A stretch of DNA of 64,000 bases from Bacillota bacterium (GTDB lineage Bacteria > Bacillota > Clostridia > Peptostreptococcales > Anaerovoracaceae): the NCBI GenBank assembly GCA_017431785.1, contig JAFRKJ010000071.1, forward strand, positions 62,001 to 126,000, written 5' to 3'. Of this stretch, positions 42,245 through 53,224 are shown piece after piece; position 1 is the stretch's first letter, and every line of letters begins with the position of its first letter. Both the position numbers and the translations under genes were made by a program. Below the pieces are notes generated by a model. That model had not been told where the DNA came from and did not search any database. It was given only the letters and a program-made list of their open reading frames with translations.

Positions 42245-43561
42245 CTAATATTCGAGCTCGTACTTCTGTTTATCATCCACAGATATCTCTTTTCCAAGCT
42301 GAACTTCTATCAATTTTAATTCTGTATCCGCAAATACCGTATGTCTGCAACCAGCATCCATAGTTATTACATCGCCGGCCTTGATGATCTGCTCCATGCC
42401 ATCAACTATCGTTCTGCCTGCGCCACTAAGTACCACCCAAACTTCATCTCGTCTGTCGTGACTATGATAGTTCATGGAATGGCCAGGGTTAAGTGTTACC
42501 TTGATAGTCATTGATTCCGGCTCAACATCCATTACCTTGTAACTACCCCATGATTTCTCAGCAAACATCACTTGATGCTCAAATTCATCAACAAACGGCT
42601 TGATATATGAGCTCTGTTCTTTGTCAGATACTAATATGCCTTCAGGAGATGCAGATATTACAACATCTTGTAATCCCATCGCAAGTACCGGAACATCCAT
42701 TTCGTTAATAATGTGGACACCAGAGCATTTATCATTCATTACACCTTTGCCGACAACGGTCTCTCCCATTGCTTCTGTCAGAGTATTCCAAGTGCCAAGA
42801 TCTTTCCATTGTCCTGCAAAACGCTGTACCTGGATCTTTGACTCTTTTTCTGCAACTGCATAGTCAAAAGAAATCTTTGTCAGTGTATCGTACTTGTCGA
42901 ACAGGTCATAATAATCGGTGAAATCGATCATCTCATGAGCCTTATCTATCATGTAGCCAAGGTTGTAAGCAAACACCCCTCCATTCCAAAGGGCGCCTTG
43001 TTTGATATACTCTTCTGCAACTTCTGTGGTAGGCTTCTCCTTAAATGTAGACACTGTCGCAGTATGATCTTGGCTGTCAGGTATGATGTATCCGTACTTT
43101 TCTGACGGATATGTAGGTTCTATCCCCATAAGCACAAGGTTTGCTTCACCCTTATCAGCCTGTTCAGACAGTCCTTTTAACGCTACAAAATAGTCCTCTT
43201 CGACAAAGGGGTCTACCGGACATACCACAACTGACTCTTCAGGGGCTACTCCTTTCACATCGACAAGATATGCTGTCGCAAGGGCAATAGCCGGGAAAGT
43301 ATCTCTCCTACATGGTTCTATAGATATCCAAACTCCTTCGCCAAGCTGATTGGTTATTGCAGATACCTGTGTTCTCGATGTCGCTATTGTAACAGTAGCA
43401 TCAGGGTCTACACTCTTAAGCTGTCTGTAAACCCTCTGCACCATTGACTCATAAGAGCCGTCTTCTTTCTTGAATATCTTAATGAACTGCTTTGAGCGGA
43501 TATCGTTACTGAGAGGCCAGAGCCTCTTGCCCGATCCGCCTGACAACATAACTATGTTCAT
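42245..43561 (-). CDS. manC: Mannose-1-phosphate guanylyltransferase
   Basis: A 438-residue enzyme making GDP-mannose. The N-terminal nucleotidyltransferase domain starts VMLSGGSGKRLWPLSNDIRS and contains VVCPVDPFVEE and FKEKP. A C-terminal cupin (about 345-430, GHSMNYHSHDRRDEVWVVLS) is the extension seen in bifunctional PMI/GMP enzymes; a separate ManA is also present here. It overlaps no neighbour but lies 4 bp from fcl. Confidence 0.93.
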   Translation of the reverse strand: MNIVMLSGGSGKRLWPLSNDIRSKQFIKIFKKEDGSYESMVQRVYRQLKSVDPDATVTIATSRTQVSAITNQLGEGVWISIEPCRRDTFPAIALATAYLVDVKGVAPEESVVVCPVDPFVEEDYFVALKGLSEQADKGEANLVLMGIEPTYPSEKYGYIIPDSQDHTATVSTFKEKPTTEVAEEYIKQGALWNGGVFAYNLGYMIDKAHEMIDFTDYYDLFDKYDTLTKISFDYAVAEKESKIQVQRFAGQWKDLGTWNTLTEAMGETVVGKGVMNDKCSGVHIINEMDVPVLAMGLQDVVISASPEGILVSDKEQSSYIKPFVDEFEHQVMFAEKSWGSYKVMDVEPESMTIKVTLNPGHSMNYHSHDRRDEVWVVLSGAGRTIVDGMEQIIKAGDVITMDAGCRHTVFADTELKLIEVQLGKEISVDDKQKYELEY

Positions 43562-43565
43562 CTGG

Positions 43566-44510
43566 TTACCTTTCTGCTCTCATCGGGTTGTTCTGGAAGT
43601 CTTCGTACGCAAGTTTTATTCCGTCTTCAAGTTCTGTCTTATAAGTCCAGCCGAGCTTGGTTGCCTTAGATACATCAAGCAGCTTTCTCGGTGTTCCATT
43701 TGGCTTGGTTTTGTCCCACTCGATCTTACCGGTATATCCAACTACCTTGGCAATAAGCTCAGTCAGCTCTTTTATTGTCAATTCTTTACCTGTTCCAGCA
43801 TTAACAGTCTCATTACCGCTGTAATTGTTCATGAGGAATACACAGAGATTGGCCAGATCATCCACATAGAGGAATTCTCTTAGAGGTGATCCGTCGCCCC
43901 AGCAGGTGACTATATCCTTACCAGACTCTTTAGCCTCGTGGAATCTCCTGATTAGTGCAGGTAGTACATGACTGTGTTCCGGATGATAGTTGTCATTCGG
44001 ACCATATAGGTTCGTAGGCATAACCGAGATATAGTCTGTTCCATACTGGCCGTTCAAATACTCACAGTACTTGAGTCCGCTGATCTTTGCAAGTGCATAT
44101 GCCTCGTTGGTCTGTTCAAGAGAGCCTGTCAGCAGGCATGACTCAGGCATTGGCTGGGGTGCCATACGCGGATAGATGCAAGATGATCCGAGAAATTCAA
44201 GTTTCTTGCATCCATTCTTCCATGCTGAATGGATGACGTTCATCTCAAGGATCATATTGTCATACATGAAGTCGGCCTTAGCGGTAGCGTTACCCATTAT
44301 GCCGCCTACCTTAGCGGCTGCAAGGAATACATACTCTGGCTTTTCCTCCTCGAAGAATTTCTCCACCTGATTCTGTCTGGTAAGATCTAGTTCCTTGTGA
44401 GTTCTCTTGACTATATTATGATAGCCTTGACGTTCAAGTTCTCTGACGATAGCAGAGCCAACCATGCCTCTGTGTCCGGCTACATATATCTTGGCATCTT
44501 TCTCCATCAT
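43566..44510 (-). CDS. fcl: GDP-L-fucose synthase
   Basis: A 314-residue short-chain dehydrogenase converting GDP-4-keto-6-deoxymannose to GDP-L-fucose. The nucleotide site is [14 protein letters not shown], and the catalytic pair is in [12 protein letters not shown] (YxxxK). [13 protein letters not shown] is a family signature. The frame opens at 44567, but ATG at 44510 lies 1 nt after the gmd stop and gives the usual length, so it is chosen. Confidence 0.95.
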   Translation of the reverse strand: MMEKDAKIYVAGHRGMVGSAIVRELERQGYHNIVKRTHKELDLTRQNQVEKFFEEEKPEYVFLAAAKVGGIMGNATAKADFMYDNMILEMNVIHSAWKNGCKKLEFLGSSCIYPRMAPQPMPESCLLTGSLEQTNEAYALAKISGLKYCEYLNGQYGTDYISVMPTNLYGPNDNYHPEHSHVLPALIRRFHEAKESGKDIVTCWGDGSPLREFLYVDDLANLCVFLMNNYSGNETVNAGTGKELTIKELTELIAKVVGYTGKIEWDKTKPNGTPRKLLDVSKATKLGWTYKTELEDGIKLAYEDFQNNPMRAER

Positions 44511-44511
44511 C

Positions 44512-45579
44512 TTAGTTCTCTTCTGCCTCCTTGATAGCTTTTTCTCTTTTTGCGAGCTTGCGGTCATGCTCTGCCATGATCCTTATAAGCTCTTCATATG
44601 AAGTTTTCTGAGGATTCCAGCCTAGTACGGTTTTAGCCTTAGTGGGGTCTCCCCAGAGATTATCTACATCGGTCGGTCTGAACCACTGTGGATTGACACA
44701 TACCAGCATCTTGCCCGTATATACATCGTATCCCTTCTCATCAAGGCCAGTTCCTTCCCACCTGATAGTGATACCATTGGCTGCGAAAGCTTTTTCAGTA
44801 AAGTCTCTCACCGTATGCTGCTCGCCTGTTGCGATCACAAAATCATCCGGTTCTTCCTGTTGTAAGATAAGCCACATGCATTCTACGTAGTCTCTTGCAT
44901 ATCCCCAATCTCGCAAGCTGTCCATATTCCCCAGCTCAAGATGATCCTGAAGGCCTTCTGATATCCGGCCGCATGCGAGAGTTATTTTGCGAGTTACAAA
45001 ATTCTCCCCTCGTCTTTCAGATTCATGATTGAACAGGATTCCATTGCACGCGAACATGCCATATGCTTCTCTGTACTCCTTTGTCATCCAAAAAGCATAT
45101 TGTTTTGCTACAGCATACGGACTGTAAGGATGGAATGGAGTCGTTTCTCTTTGTGGAACTTCTTCTACCTTGCCAAAAAGCTCAGAAGTGGATGCCTGAT
45201 ACACCTTGGTCTTCTTAGTAAGCCCAAGTATCCTGACTGCCTCAAGAATGCGTAGTGTACCAAGGGCATCTACATCCCCACTATACTCAGGAACATCAAA
45301 TGAAACCTGAACATGAGACTGCGCAGCAAGATTGTATATTTCATCAGGTTGAACAAGCCCGATAATCCTTATGAGGGATGAACTATCTGTAAGATCTCCG
45401 TCGTGGAGAACGATCTGATCAATAATATGTTCGATTCTTCCTATATTGGAAATACTACTTCTTCTGTGTATTCCATGAACTTCATACCCTTTTTCTATTA
45501 ATAATTCTGCAAGATATGAACCATCTTGACCTGTGATACCAGTAATTAAAGCCGTCTTTTTTACATTCCCTCTATTCAT
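44512..45579 (-). CDS. gmd: GDP-mannose 4,6-dehydratase
   Basis: A 355-residue enzyme making GDP-4-keto-6-deoxymannose from GDP-mannose. It has [19 protein letters not shown] at the nucleotide site, STSELFGKV and [20 protein letters not shown] with the YxxxK pair, and [17 protein letters not shown], all typical of Gmd. It precedes fcl, giving a complete GDP-L-fucose pathway in this cluster. Confidence 0.96.
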   Translation of the reverse strand: MNRGNVKKTALITGITGQDGSYLAELLIEKGYEVHGIHRRSSISNIGRIEHIIDQIVLHDGDLTDSSSLIRIIGLVQPDEIYNLAAQSHVQVSFDVPEYSGDVDALGTLRILEAVRILGLTKKTKVYQASTSELFGKVEEVPQRETTPFHPYSPYAVAKQYAFWMTKEYREAYGMFACNGILFNHESERRGENFVTRKITLACGRISEGLQDHLELGNMDSLRDWGYARDYVECMWLILQQEEPDDFVIATGEQHTVRDFTEKAFAANGITIRWEGTGLDEKGYDVYTGKMLVCVNPQWFRPTDVDNLWGDPTKAKTVLGWNPQKTSYEELIRIMAEHDRKLAKREKAIKEAEEN

Positions 45580-45643
45580 ACTAATGTCTCCAAAATATTT
45601 CCATTTTCAATGATATATGAATTCAAACTGCATATATTGTTAT

Positions 45644-46459
45644 TCAATACTTTGTTGCAAATTTCATTCCCACTTTTGTTAAGATGGTTTTCAACGGTTT
45701 ACGTAATTGTTTCGGCATTATTTTTGTTGCAATTCCATATATTGTCATTTTTCTAGCTTCTCTAGGCGTAAGCATTCCTCGTTTTGAAGTATCAATGTAA
45801 AACCCGTTTTTTTTCATGTCTTTTACGCCTTTAGGTATCCATTTTCCGGCAGTCACCATATGAGCACATTGAAGGAGTGGTCTAACATCCGTAACATATC
45901 CATCATAATATCCTTTATCACCCTTTGTTGCCGCCTCAGAAAAATGATCTTCTAGTTCCCATGCGCTCTTAGTTCCATCGCCTAAAACATGAATTAATTC
46001 ATCTTTTCTCCACATTGAGGAACCTATAGTTATACTATATACAATGTCTCTTCGTATTTTTGATATGTATTTTTCTCCGGGATATAAATCTTCTTTTTTT
46101 GCTTTTCTCTTTCCCTTGGGTATACGATAATACTTTAGATTATGCTTATACATAAAATCCAATGCTGTTTTAATAGCCTTGTTGTCAACTTTATGACTGA
46201 TAAACAAATCATCAACCGTCATAAGCACTATTTCGCTTTCTATTTCATCAAGCGCCATAAGTACTTCTTTGGTCCACGATACCCCTTCACCACACTTAAT
46301 GACTTTAACATCTTTGTCAGCACAATCAGCCTCTTCTGTAGCTAATACTATTGGAAAATTGCAATCTGGCCAATTTATCCGAAGATAGTGAAAATACATG
46401 TCAGAAATATCCTTATACTTATCGCAACTGACCACGAGTATTGTCATCCTATCATCCAT
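45644..46459 (-). CDS. Probable GT-A-fold glycosyltransferase
   Basis: A 271-residue soluble protein. The start TILVVSCDKYKDISDMYFHY and the DxD-like LMTVDDLFISHKVD (about 90-105) resemble a nucleotide-sugar transferase fold. The C-terminus is basic and amphipathic, suggesting membrane contact. I do not recognise a CAZy family. I chose ATG at 46459, with GAGGAG 9 nt upstream; the frame opens at 46468 directly on the ribosome site. It lies between gmd and rfbB, as a lone transferase inside the sugar-nucleotide block. Confidence 0.6.
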   Translation of the reverse strand: MDDRMTILVVSCDKYKDISDMYFHYLRINWPDCNFPIVLATEEADCADKDVKVIKCGEGVSWTKEVLMALDEIESEIVLMTVDDLFISHKVDNKAIKTALDFMYKHNLKYYRIPKGKRKAKKEDLYPGEKYISKIRRDIVYSITIGSSMWRKDELIHVLGDGTKSAWELEDHFSEAATKGDKGYYDGYVTDVRPLLQCAHMVTAGKWIPKGVKDMKKNGFYIDTSKRGMLTPREARKMTIYGIATKIMPKQLRKPLKTILTKVGMKFATKY

Positions 46460-46473
46460 TGTTAACATCTCCT

Positions 46474-47493
46474 CTATCTATTCACATACATTTTCTGATA
46501 ATAGTTCTGGTATTCACCGCTGATTATTTCCTCCCACCAGCCGCGGTTGTCCAGATACCATTTAATCGTCTTTATGATGCCATTTTCAAAGTTTGTTTCT
46601 GGAAACCAGCCTAACTCATCGTGAATCTTTGATGGGTCTATTGCATAGCGCATATCATGACCTTTGCGATCCGTCACATAAGTTATTAAAGACTCTGGTT
46701 TGCCCAGTTCTTTACAGATCATTTTCACTATGTCAATATTGCGCATTTCGTTGTGTCCGCCTACGTTGTAGACTTCACCTACCCGACCTTTGTGAACAAT
46801 CAAATCAATCGCTTTACAATGATCCTCCACATATAACCAATCTCTGACATTGATACCTTCTCCGTATACCGGTAATTCCTTATTAGCCAGACAATTAGCT
46901 ATCATCAACGGAATAAGCTTTTCCGGAAACTGGTATGGCCCATAATTATTAGAACACCTACTGATGGTTACCGGAAGTCCAAAAGTTCGATGATATGCCA
47001 TTGTTAACAAATCAGCACTAGCTTTTGAACTGCTATATGGTGAGGATGTTTTTATCGGGGTGCTTTCAGTGAAAAATAGATCTGGTCTATCAAGAGGCAA
47101 ATCCCCATAGACTTCGTCTGTACTTACCTGATGGTATCTGTTGATTCCGTATTTTCTGCAAGCGTCCATTAATACACTGGTGCCAATGATATTTGTTTGC
47201 AGAAATATTGACGGATCCTCGATACTTCTATCAACATGGCTCTCCGCTGCAAAGTTTACTACAATACCCGGACGCTCTTCCTCAAATAGTTTATACACGC
47301 CTTCTCTGTCGCATATATCGAGTTTGACGAATCGGAAATTCGGCTCACTCAATACACTACGAAGAGTAGAAAGATTGCCGGCGTAGGTAAGATTATCAAC
47401 GCAAATGATCCTATAGTCAGGATATGCCTTCAACATGTAAAATATGAAGTTTGATCCGATAAAGCCCGCTCCGCCTGTAATAATTATTGTCAC
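46474..47493 (-). CDS. rfbB: dTDP-glucose 4,6-dehydratase
   Basis: A 339-residue enzyme making dTDP-4-keto-6-deoxyglucose. It has IITGGAGFIGSNFIFYML, the FAAESHVDRSI signature, STDEVYGDL, and YSSSKASADLLTMAYHRTFG with the YxxxK pair. Translation starts at GTG with AAGGAG 8 nt upstream. With rfbA next to it and no rmlC or rmlD in the window, the product most likely goes to the FdtA-like isomerase and aminotransferase further upstream rather than to rhamnose. Confidence 0.95.
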   Translation of the reverse strand: MTIIITGGAGFIGSNFIFYMLKAYPDYRIICVDNLTYAGNLSTLRSVLSEPNFRFVKLDICDREGVYKLFEEERPGIVVNFAAESHVDRSIEDPSIFLQTNIIGTSVLMDACRKYGINRYHQVSTDEVYGDLPLDRPDLFFTESTPIKTSSPYSSSKASADLLTMAYHRTFGLPVTISRCSNNYGPYQFPEKLIPLMIANCLANKELPVYGEGINVRDWLYVEDHCKAIDLIVHKGRVGEVYNVGGHNEMRNIDIVKMICKELGKPESLITYVTDRKGHDMRYAIDPSKIHDELGWFPETNFENGIIKTIKWYLDNRGWWEEIISGEYQNYYQKMYVNR

Positions 47494-47505
47494 AATATTG
47501 TCTCC

Positions 47506-48390
47506 TTAGTATTTCATGGTTCCGTTTGCAACATTGGTTAAGTGCTCTCCATAAGGGGATTTCCCATATTGCTTCGCAGATTCAAGCAGTTCTCTCTTTG
47601 TGATCCAACCCTTTCGAAAAGCAATCTCCTCCGGTGCAGATATTTTAACGCCTTGCCGTTTTTCGGTGATCTGGACGAAATTGGTTGCATCTACAAGACT
47701 GTCCATTGTTCCTGTATCTAACCAGGCAAACCCGCGTCCAAGTATTTGAGCCCTAAGTTTCTTCTCCTTCAGATACATATCATTTAGAGAAGTGATCTCC
47801 AACTCGCCACGTGCCGATGGCTGAACTTCCTTGGCTTTCTGAGCCACTCCCTGCGGATAGAAGTACAGTCCCGTTATGCAGTAGTTGCTTTTAGGATGTC
47901 TTGGTTTTTCCTCAACAGACAGAATATTAAAACTATCATCGAATTCCATAATTCCGAATCTTTCCGGATCATTTACATAATATCCAAATATTGTAGCAGT
48001 GTCCGCTTCAGCATTCTCGACTGCTGTTTTTAGAAAGCCAGAAAGACCTCCACCATAGAAGATATTATCGCCCAGAACCATAGCACAGCACTCATCGCCG
48101 ATAAACTCTTCCCCAATAATAAATGCTTGAGCAAGACCATCTGGAGATGGTTGTATTGCATATGAAAGTTCAATCCCAAATTGATGGCCATCACCCAGCA
48201 ACCTTTCAAAATTTGGCAAATCAATCGGTGTCGAAATTATAAGTATCTCTTTGATCCCCGCTAACATCAGGGTTGATAAAGGATAATAGATCATCGGTTT
48301 GTCATATACAGGAAGGAGCTGTTTGCTCGTCACCATTGTTAATGGATAGAGACGAGTACCTGCGCCCCCGGCAAGGATTATACCTTTCAT
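47506..48390 (-). CDS. rfbA: Glucose-1-phosphate thymidylyltransferase
   Basis: A 294-residue enzyme making dTDP-glucose. It opens [20 protein letters not shown] and includes [31 protein letters not shown] and [16 protein letters not shown], all classical RfbA/RmlA segments. GGGAG lies 7 nt before the ATG. It lies 12 bp from rfbB. Confidence 0.96.
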   Translation of the reverse strand: MKGIILAGGAGTRLYPLTMVTSKQLLPVYDKPMIYYPLSTLMLAGIKEILIISTPIDLPNFERLLGDGHQFGIELSYAIQPSPDGLAQAFIIGEEFIGDECCAMVLGDNIFYGGGLSGFLKTAVENAEADTATIFGYYVNDPERFGIMEFDDSFNILSVEEKPRHPKSNYCITGLYFYPQGVAQKAKEVQPSARGELEITSLNDMYLKEKKLRAQILGRGFAWLDTGTMDSLVDATNFVQITEKRQGVKISAPEEIAFRKGWITKRELLESAKQYGKSPYGEHLTNVANGTMKY

Positions 48391-48416
48391 TGTGCATCTC
48401 CCATTTCACTCAGCGT

Positions 48417-49961
48417 CTATGCTCTGCCGAGTTTAGATTTTCCAATGTTAATAACTTCTACTGCAGCATTCTCACGAAGCAGCGCTCCAGCGGCAAAATA
48501 TATAACACACATAGTCAGCCCTATTACAAGCATCCTTATAAAAAAGTTTGCTGTTGACATAATCCCAAATCCAAACTTACCAATCACTAAGGTTATCACA
48601 AACGCTGCCAAGGATTTGAAGAAGTCAACTATAAATGGTTTGTTAATAATAAAGCCTTCCATATGTTTCCTAAGAGTTATCGCAGATAATACAAATACGA
48701 ACAGCATCGAAATGCTTGTTGCAACGGCGATTCCTGCTATTCCAAGGAATCGGGAAAGGGTTATGCTTAAAACAATATTCAGGCATACTCCGGCAATACT
48801 ATTCGCCATAGGCGATGTTGTATCCTTATAAGCATAGTGCGTTTTGACAAGGATATCCCTGTTTGCGGTAAATACAAATCCCATAGAATAACATATAGCG
48901 ACTACATTAACGATGGCTGTATTAGATTCATTGAAGCTTCCTCTCTGGAAGAACAATCGTATTAAATCAACGCCTTCCACAAAATAAAGTGCTGTTATTC
49001 CAACTATAATAAATGTCATAACCGACATGATTTTTCTAAGTCTGTTTATTAGTAGTTCCGGATCAAGATTAGATGCAACATCTTTCGTGATTGACGTTAA
49101 TAAAACTGAACCTACCGAAGTAACTATTACTGCGCTTACAATGTCACTGCTAACAACCTGTCCATAATAAAGAGCTGAAACGCTCCCTGCCTCCAGTGAG
49201 GACGCAACTATTTTATCAACCAGATGTCCCAGATCTACTACAGAAAAACCAATTACAAGCGGCACAAACCTCTTGATCATTATTCTGAAGTCTGAGTTCT
49301 TGAACGGATTACTTATGCCAAACCCCACTTTAGGTACTACAAGGAAAAGCATGAGAACCATGTGAAGTATATATCCCAGTAAGAACCCGTATAACAGCGA
49401 TCTCAGACCTAATTGATTCCGTAACAGTAAAACAAAGATGATTATCGAAACACTAAAAAAAAGTGATGTTAATCTTCCCGGTAAAAAACGATTATGCGAA
49501 TCAAGATAACCTGATGATACTCCGATCATTGATGTGAACAACACCACCGGAAGCATAGCGACAAGGAAGTATTTTAACTCAGATAGTTGTTCATCAGTAT
49601 ATGAAATCCCTATAATATGGCAAATGTTATCCGCAAAGCAGAAGTTTATAAGAATCACAGCAACGCTTAGCCCTGCAAAGAACACATAGCTATCGCGAAT
49701 AAGTTTTCGAGATCTGCTTTCATCACCGTTTTCGTTCAGATGAATGTATTGAGTCAGTACTGTAGGACCTACAGTCTGACCCATTATCTGACCAAACATC
49801 GATGCATAACCATCGGCAGCAAAATATATATCCGTAACTGCATTAGAGCCGAATGCCCAGGCTATGACCGCCTGCTTTATGAATCCTAATACTTTACCGA
49901 CTATAACAAGCAAACTAAGTGAGGCGCTTTTTTTTACAATGCTTGTTTCTCCTTTACTCAT
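48417..49961 (-). CDS. MurJ/MVF-family flippase
   Basis: A 514-residue polytopic protein with about 14 predicted helices of the MOP superfamily. The start KSASLSLLVIVGKVLGFIKQ and the AFGSNAVTDIYFAADG segment match MurJ/MVF proteins. In a capsule cluster with a Wzy-like polymerase it is most likely the Wzx-role flippase that moves the undecaprenyl-linked repeat unit across the membrane; a true lipid II role is possible but less likely here. The gene is AT-rich. Confidence 0.82.
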   Translation of the reverse strand: MSKGETSIVKKSASLSLLVIVGKVLGFIKQAVIAWAFGSNAVTDIYFAADGYASMFGQIMGQTVGPTVLTQYIHLNENGDESRSRKLIRDSYVFFAGLSVAVILINFCFADNICHIIGISYTDEQLSELKYFLVAMLPVVLFTSMIGVSSGYLDSHNRFLPGRLTSLFFSVSIIIFVLLLRNQLGLRSLLYGFLLGYILHMVLMLFLVVPKVGFGISNPFKNSDFRIMIKRFVPLVIGFSVVDLGHLVDKIVASSLEAGSVSALYYGQVVSSDIVSAVIVTSVGSVLLTSITKDVASNLDPELLINRLRKIMSVMTFIIVGITALYFVEGVDLIRLFFQRGSFNESNTAIVNVVAICYSMGFVFTANRDILVKTHYAYKDTTSPMANSIAGVCLNIVLSITLSRFLGIAGIAVATSISMLFVFVLSAITLRKHMEGFIINKPFIVDFFKSLAAFVITLVIGKFGFGIMSTANFFIRMLVIGLTMCVIYFAAGALLRENAAVEVINIGKSKLGRA

Positions 49962-49973
49962 TTAGTTCACCAC

Positions 49974-50891
49974 TCATGACTTGCTAATGTATCTATGAAA
50001 CTCTTCATAATCACGTATATAATCTTCTGGCGTATAATAATCTGACGCAGCGACACAAAGAACAGAATCCTTTTGGAGCCAGAGCATCTCCCGCCACGTG
50101 CACTCTTCAATCACCACTGCAATCGATGGATCTGATAATTCTATTTCTTCTCTACCATGCCCGTTCTCAAGAATCAGCTGAATTCTGCCATACGGACAAA
50201 ACAGCAGTTGTTTTAGTTTTTTATGAGCATGAAATCCTCTTCTTACTCCTTCTGGAACCTTCGAGATGTAATATATACGTTTTATATCAAATGGTATTTC
50301 ACGTTTTCCCTCAAAGAAAGACAGCTCTCCTGCATTTACCGTAGGAATCGTTTTGATGTGAAGCACCTTGCAACCCGAAACAGACTCTCTTACATTGAAT
50401 TCGTCTCCCTTTAACACCGAGTACCATTTCAGTTTTTCAACACCTTTATATCGTGCCAGAACTTGATCAGGAATATCCAGTGCCTCATGAAAGTTGTGTT
50501 TATCATAGAATCTTACAGCTCTCTCATTATTTCTGGAAACACACCAATAGACACTTTCCAAGCCCATTTCATCAAAAGCCTTTTCTATGATGCTCTCCAT
50601 ACCGAACCAGGAATACCCTCTTCCCATGGCTCCTGCACGAACGGTAATTGCAAATTCTGCACTGCCATCCTCGATATTCTTCAGACTAACTGTGCCCATG
50701 TACTCGTCTTCATCGGAAGCAATTGCGAGATTAAGATTGTTCTTATCCTCAAGGCTCCACAGGATAAAACTTTCAGCATCCTCCATCGATTTTGATGAGA
50801 AATCACTTCTAAGATTCTGTGTAACGCTTTTGTCATGCATCCATTCCAACATTAAAGGTGCATCCTTTAATTCGAGCTTTCTAAGATACAT
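49974..50891 (-). CDS. GNAT acetyltransferase fused to FdtA/QdtA-like dTDP-sugar isomerase
   Basis: A 305-residue two-domain enzyme. Residues 1-150 are a GNAT domain (YLRKLELKDAPLMLEWMHD, GRGYSWFGMESIIEKAFDEM, NNERAVRFYDKHNF). Residues 165-300 are a WxcM/FdtA cupin with the RGFHAHKKLKQ motif (218-228; His221 and His223). It should isomerise dTDP-4-keto-6-deoxyglucose to the 3-keto sugar and later N-acetylate the 3-amino sugar made by the neighbouring aminotransferase. This combines two steps usually done by separate FdtA and FdtC proteins. GAAGGGTG lies upstream of the ATG. Confidence 0.85.
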   Translation of the reverse strand: MYLRKLELKDAPLMLEWMHDKSVTQNLRSDFSSKSMEDAESFILWSLEDKNNLNLAIASDEDEYMGTVSLKNIEDGSAEFAITVRAGAMGRGYSWFGMESIIEKAFDEMGLESVYWCVSRNNERAVRFYDKHNFHEALDIPDQVLARYKGVEKLKWYSVLKGDEFNVRESVSGCKVLHIKTIPTVNAGELSFFEGKREIPFDIKRIYYISKVPEGVRRGFHAHKKLKQLLFCPYGRIQLILENGHGREEIELSDPSIAVVIEECTWREMLWLQKDSVLCVAASDYYTPEDYIRDYEEFHRYISKS

Positions 50892-50897
50892 TATTTA

Positions 50898-51998
50898 TCA
50901 CCCTTCGAAATAATTGATCGTCTCTATAACGTACTGTATCTGATCATCAGTCATCCCATAATACATAGGAATGCTCAATTCTGTGCTGCTTATCTCCTCT
51001 GCTATAGGGTATGAACCTCTGGTAAGCTTCAAATCCTTATAACAGTCCTGTAAATGCATAGGTATCGGATAGTGCTTATTTGTACCGATATTGTGCTCAT
51101 TTAAGTAATTTTCCAGAGCATCACGGCATTCACATCTGATTCCGTATATATGCCAGACAGGTATGCATTCTGTCATTACATAGGGCACGATAATCCTGGA
51201 GTTGGTAATCCCCTCGGAATACATTTGCGCGATTCTTCTACGCTCTTTATTCATCCTCTCGAGATGTGGAAGTTTCACTGAAAGAAATGCTGCCTGTAAT
51301 TCATCCAGTCGGCTATTATTTCCTTTGTAAATATGATGATATTTAAAATCCGATCCATAATTTCCAAGGGCACGAACTTTATCAGCGATTTCTTTGTTAT
51401 TCGTTACTACAGCTCCTGCGTCCCCTAATGCACCCAGATTTTTCCCGGGATAGAAGCTGAATCCTGCAGCTACGCCAAAAGTTCCAACCTTCTTCCCTTT
51501 ATATGTTGCTCCGTGCGCCTGTGCGCAATCCTCTACTATGTACAAATTGTGTTTATGAGCAATGTCTAGTATAGGATCCATATTACATGCCTGTCCATAT
51601 AAATGAACCGGCATGATTGCCTTTGTTCTATCGGTGATTGCCTTCTCTATCAGCTCCGGCTCAATATTAAATGTTCTGATATCCGGTTCAACAAAAACAG
51701 GAGATGCGCCGACATAAGTAACTGCTAGTGCTGTAGCAATATAAGTGTTAGATGGTACGATGACCTCGTCTCCTGCTCCTATATCCAAAGCCTTTAATAT
51801 CAGGATTAATGCATCGAGGCCGTTCCCAGTTCCTACACAATATTCGACATTGCAATATTCTGCAAATGCTTTTTCGAAGCTTGCGACTTCTTCGCCACCA
51901 ATATACCAGCTTCTATCAAGAACCCTGCCAAATGCACTCTTAAGCCCTGTCTCTAATTCTTTCTCCATCGGAAGAAATGATACAAAAGGTATTTTCAT
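50898..51998 (-). CDS. DegT/DnrJ aminotransferase (FdtB/QdtB-like)
   Basis: A 366-residue PLP enzyme. The PLP lysine is Lys186 in [28 protein letters not shown] and [13 protein letters not shown] are family motifs. Placed directly before the FdtA-GNAT fusion, it probably transfers the amino group to C3 of the keto sugar, giving a dTDP-3-amino-3,6-dideoxyhexose. The ATG overlaps closely with the end of the Wzy-like gene, so the order is polymerase, aminotransferase, isomerase. Confidence 0.88.
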   Translation of the reverse strand: MKIPFVSFLPMEKELETGLKSAFGRVLDRSWYIGGEEVASFEKAFAEYCNVEYCVGTGNGLDALILILKALDIGAGDEVIVPSNTYIATALAVTYVGASPVFVEPDIRTFNIEPELIEKAITDRTKAIMPVHLYGQACNMDPILDIAHKHNLYIVEDCAQAHGATYKGKKVGTFGVAAGFSFYPGKNLGALGDAGAVVTNNKEIADKVRALGNYGSDFKYHHIYKGNNSRLDELQAAFLSVKLPHLERMNKERRRIAQMYSEGITNSRIIVPYVMTECIPVWHIYGIRCECRDALENYLNEHNIGTNKHYPIPMHLQDCYKDLKLTRGSYPIAEEISSTELSIPMYYGMTDDQIQYVIETINYFEG

Positions 51999-51999
51999 A

Positions 52000-53220
52000 C
52001 TAAACGGCCACCTTTCTATTGTTAGCTAAACGATTAGCTCTTATCCTAAACCTGTATTTAGAGGATATAGCCATTCCAATAAATATAAAAAGATAAACAC
52101 TTTGCAAATATGTCCCGGAGAAAAACAGCATCAGATACCCATGTGTCAGCATAATGAAGCGAAGATCTTTTTCTGTTCCCTGCGGGATAAAAAACGAATG
52201 AATTACATGAATCGTTATAAAAGCAAAAATCACCCCACCCACAAGAATCCCAAAATCAAACATCAGCTCTATGGGAAGGCTATGCGTATATTGTCCTCCA
52301 AGAAGTTTAACATCACTTGAAGCGCTATATCCTATAAGTGGGTTTTGCCATATTAACTCAATAGCTTTATCCCTAAAGACGCTTCGTCCGCTATCATTTA
52401 ATATTGCATTACTTAAAAGGTACTGGAAATTTCTGCTATATAAGCCCGCAGTGTTTAATCTGACTCCAATCCAGCTCATAATTCCAGAAATATTCTGAGC
52501 TGCAACGAACAAACCCAAAATACCGATGAAAGATAAGACTAATGCCTTCCTGTTATTCCTTAATTCCAGAATTGTTTTTACTGCAATAAACGCTATTAAA
52601 CACAGCAATGGGCCCCTTGCACCCCGCACAAAAATTGATACTAATTCGACTACAACAAATACTGCATAAAACCATTTATTTTTTTTCGACCTGAATACTT
52701 CGTTATAGTGGATGGAACCAGTAAAAACTAATTGATATGCTCCCGCCATGGAATAAAGGCTAGCATTTTCAGGTGAAAATAAATGTATGATCACAATTAC
52801 CGCTATAGGAAAAGAAGCTATTTTCAGTCCCTTATATAATACTTCGTAGTCGTCCATAGAAGCGGTGGCTATAAGGGCAGGTATGCAAAGCAGTAATGTA
52901 ATTACACAGTATGCTAAAATATTCTCTTGAATCATATAGCCTCTTAAATATGAAAAGGCGTATGATGTTGCAAAGAAAACCTCGAGTCCAAATAGCCATA
53001 TATGGAACCGCCTTTTTACATAAGGCATTGCTAACAAAAACAGTAACAAAGGTATCCCGTATCGTGCCGCGTCATAAACTATTTCCGGAATTGGCAAAGC
53101 TGCAAATATTGACTGTCTTCCAAACACACAAATAGCCGTCAACAGAAAGTACCATACTATAGGCCTGGATAATTTTAGATTGCCTTTATACAGTTGTTGA
53201 TTTGCATCAGTTTCGTGCAT
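52000..53220 (-). CDS. Wzy/O-antigen-ligase-like polysaccharide polymerase
   Basis: A 406-residue membrane protein with about 11 hydrophobic helices and one large polar loop (about 260-320, including [20 protein letters not shown] and [18 protein letters not shown]). This layout is typical of Wzy and O-antigen ligases, whose sequences vary greatly. With flippase and glycosyltransferases around it, it is most likely the repeat-unit polymerase. ATG at 53220 has AAGGA 8 nt upstream; the frame opens 11 codons earlier. Confidence 0.8.
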   Translation of the reverse strand: MHETDANQQLYKGNLKLSRPIVWYFLLTAICVFGRQSIFAALPIPEIVYDAARYGIPLLLFLLAMPYVKRRFHIWLFGLEVFFATSYAFSYLRGYMIQENILAYCVITLLLCIPALIATASMDDYEVLYKGLKIASFPIAVIVIIHLFSPENASLYSMAGAYQLVFTGSIHYNEVFRSKKNKWFYAVFVVVELVSIFVRGARGPLLCLIAFIAVKTILELRNNRKALVLSFIGILGLFVAAQNISGIMSWIGVRLNTAGLYSRNFQYLLSNAILNDSGRSVFRDKAIELIWQNPLIGYSASSDVKLLGGQYTHSLPIELMFDFGILVGGVIFAFITIHVIHSFFIPQGTEKDLRFIMLTHGYLMLFFSGTYLQSVYLFIFIGMAISSKYRFRIRANRLANNRKVAV

Positions 53221-53224
53221 TCGC

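Noticed and set aside
46474-48390. dTDP-rhamnose pathway
   Set aside because: Only the first two enzymes are present; rmlC and rmlD are missing while an FdtA-like isomerase and an aminotransferase are present.
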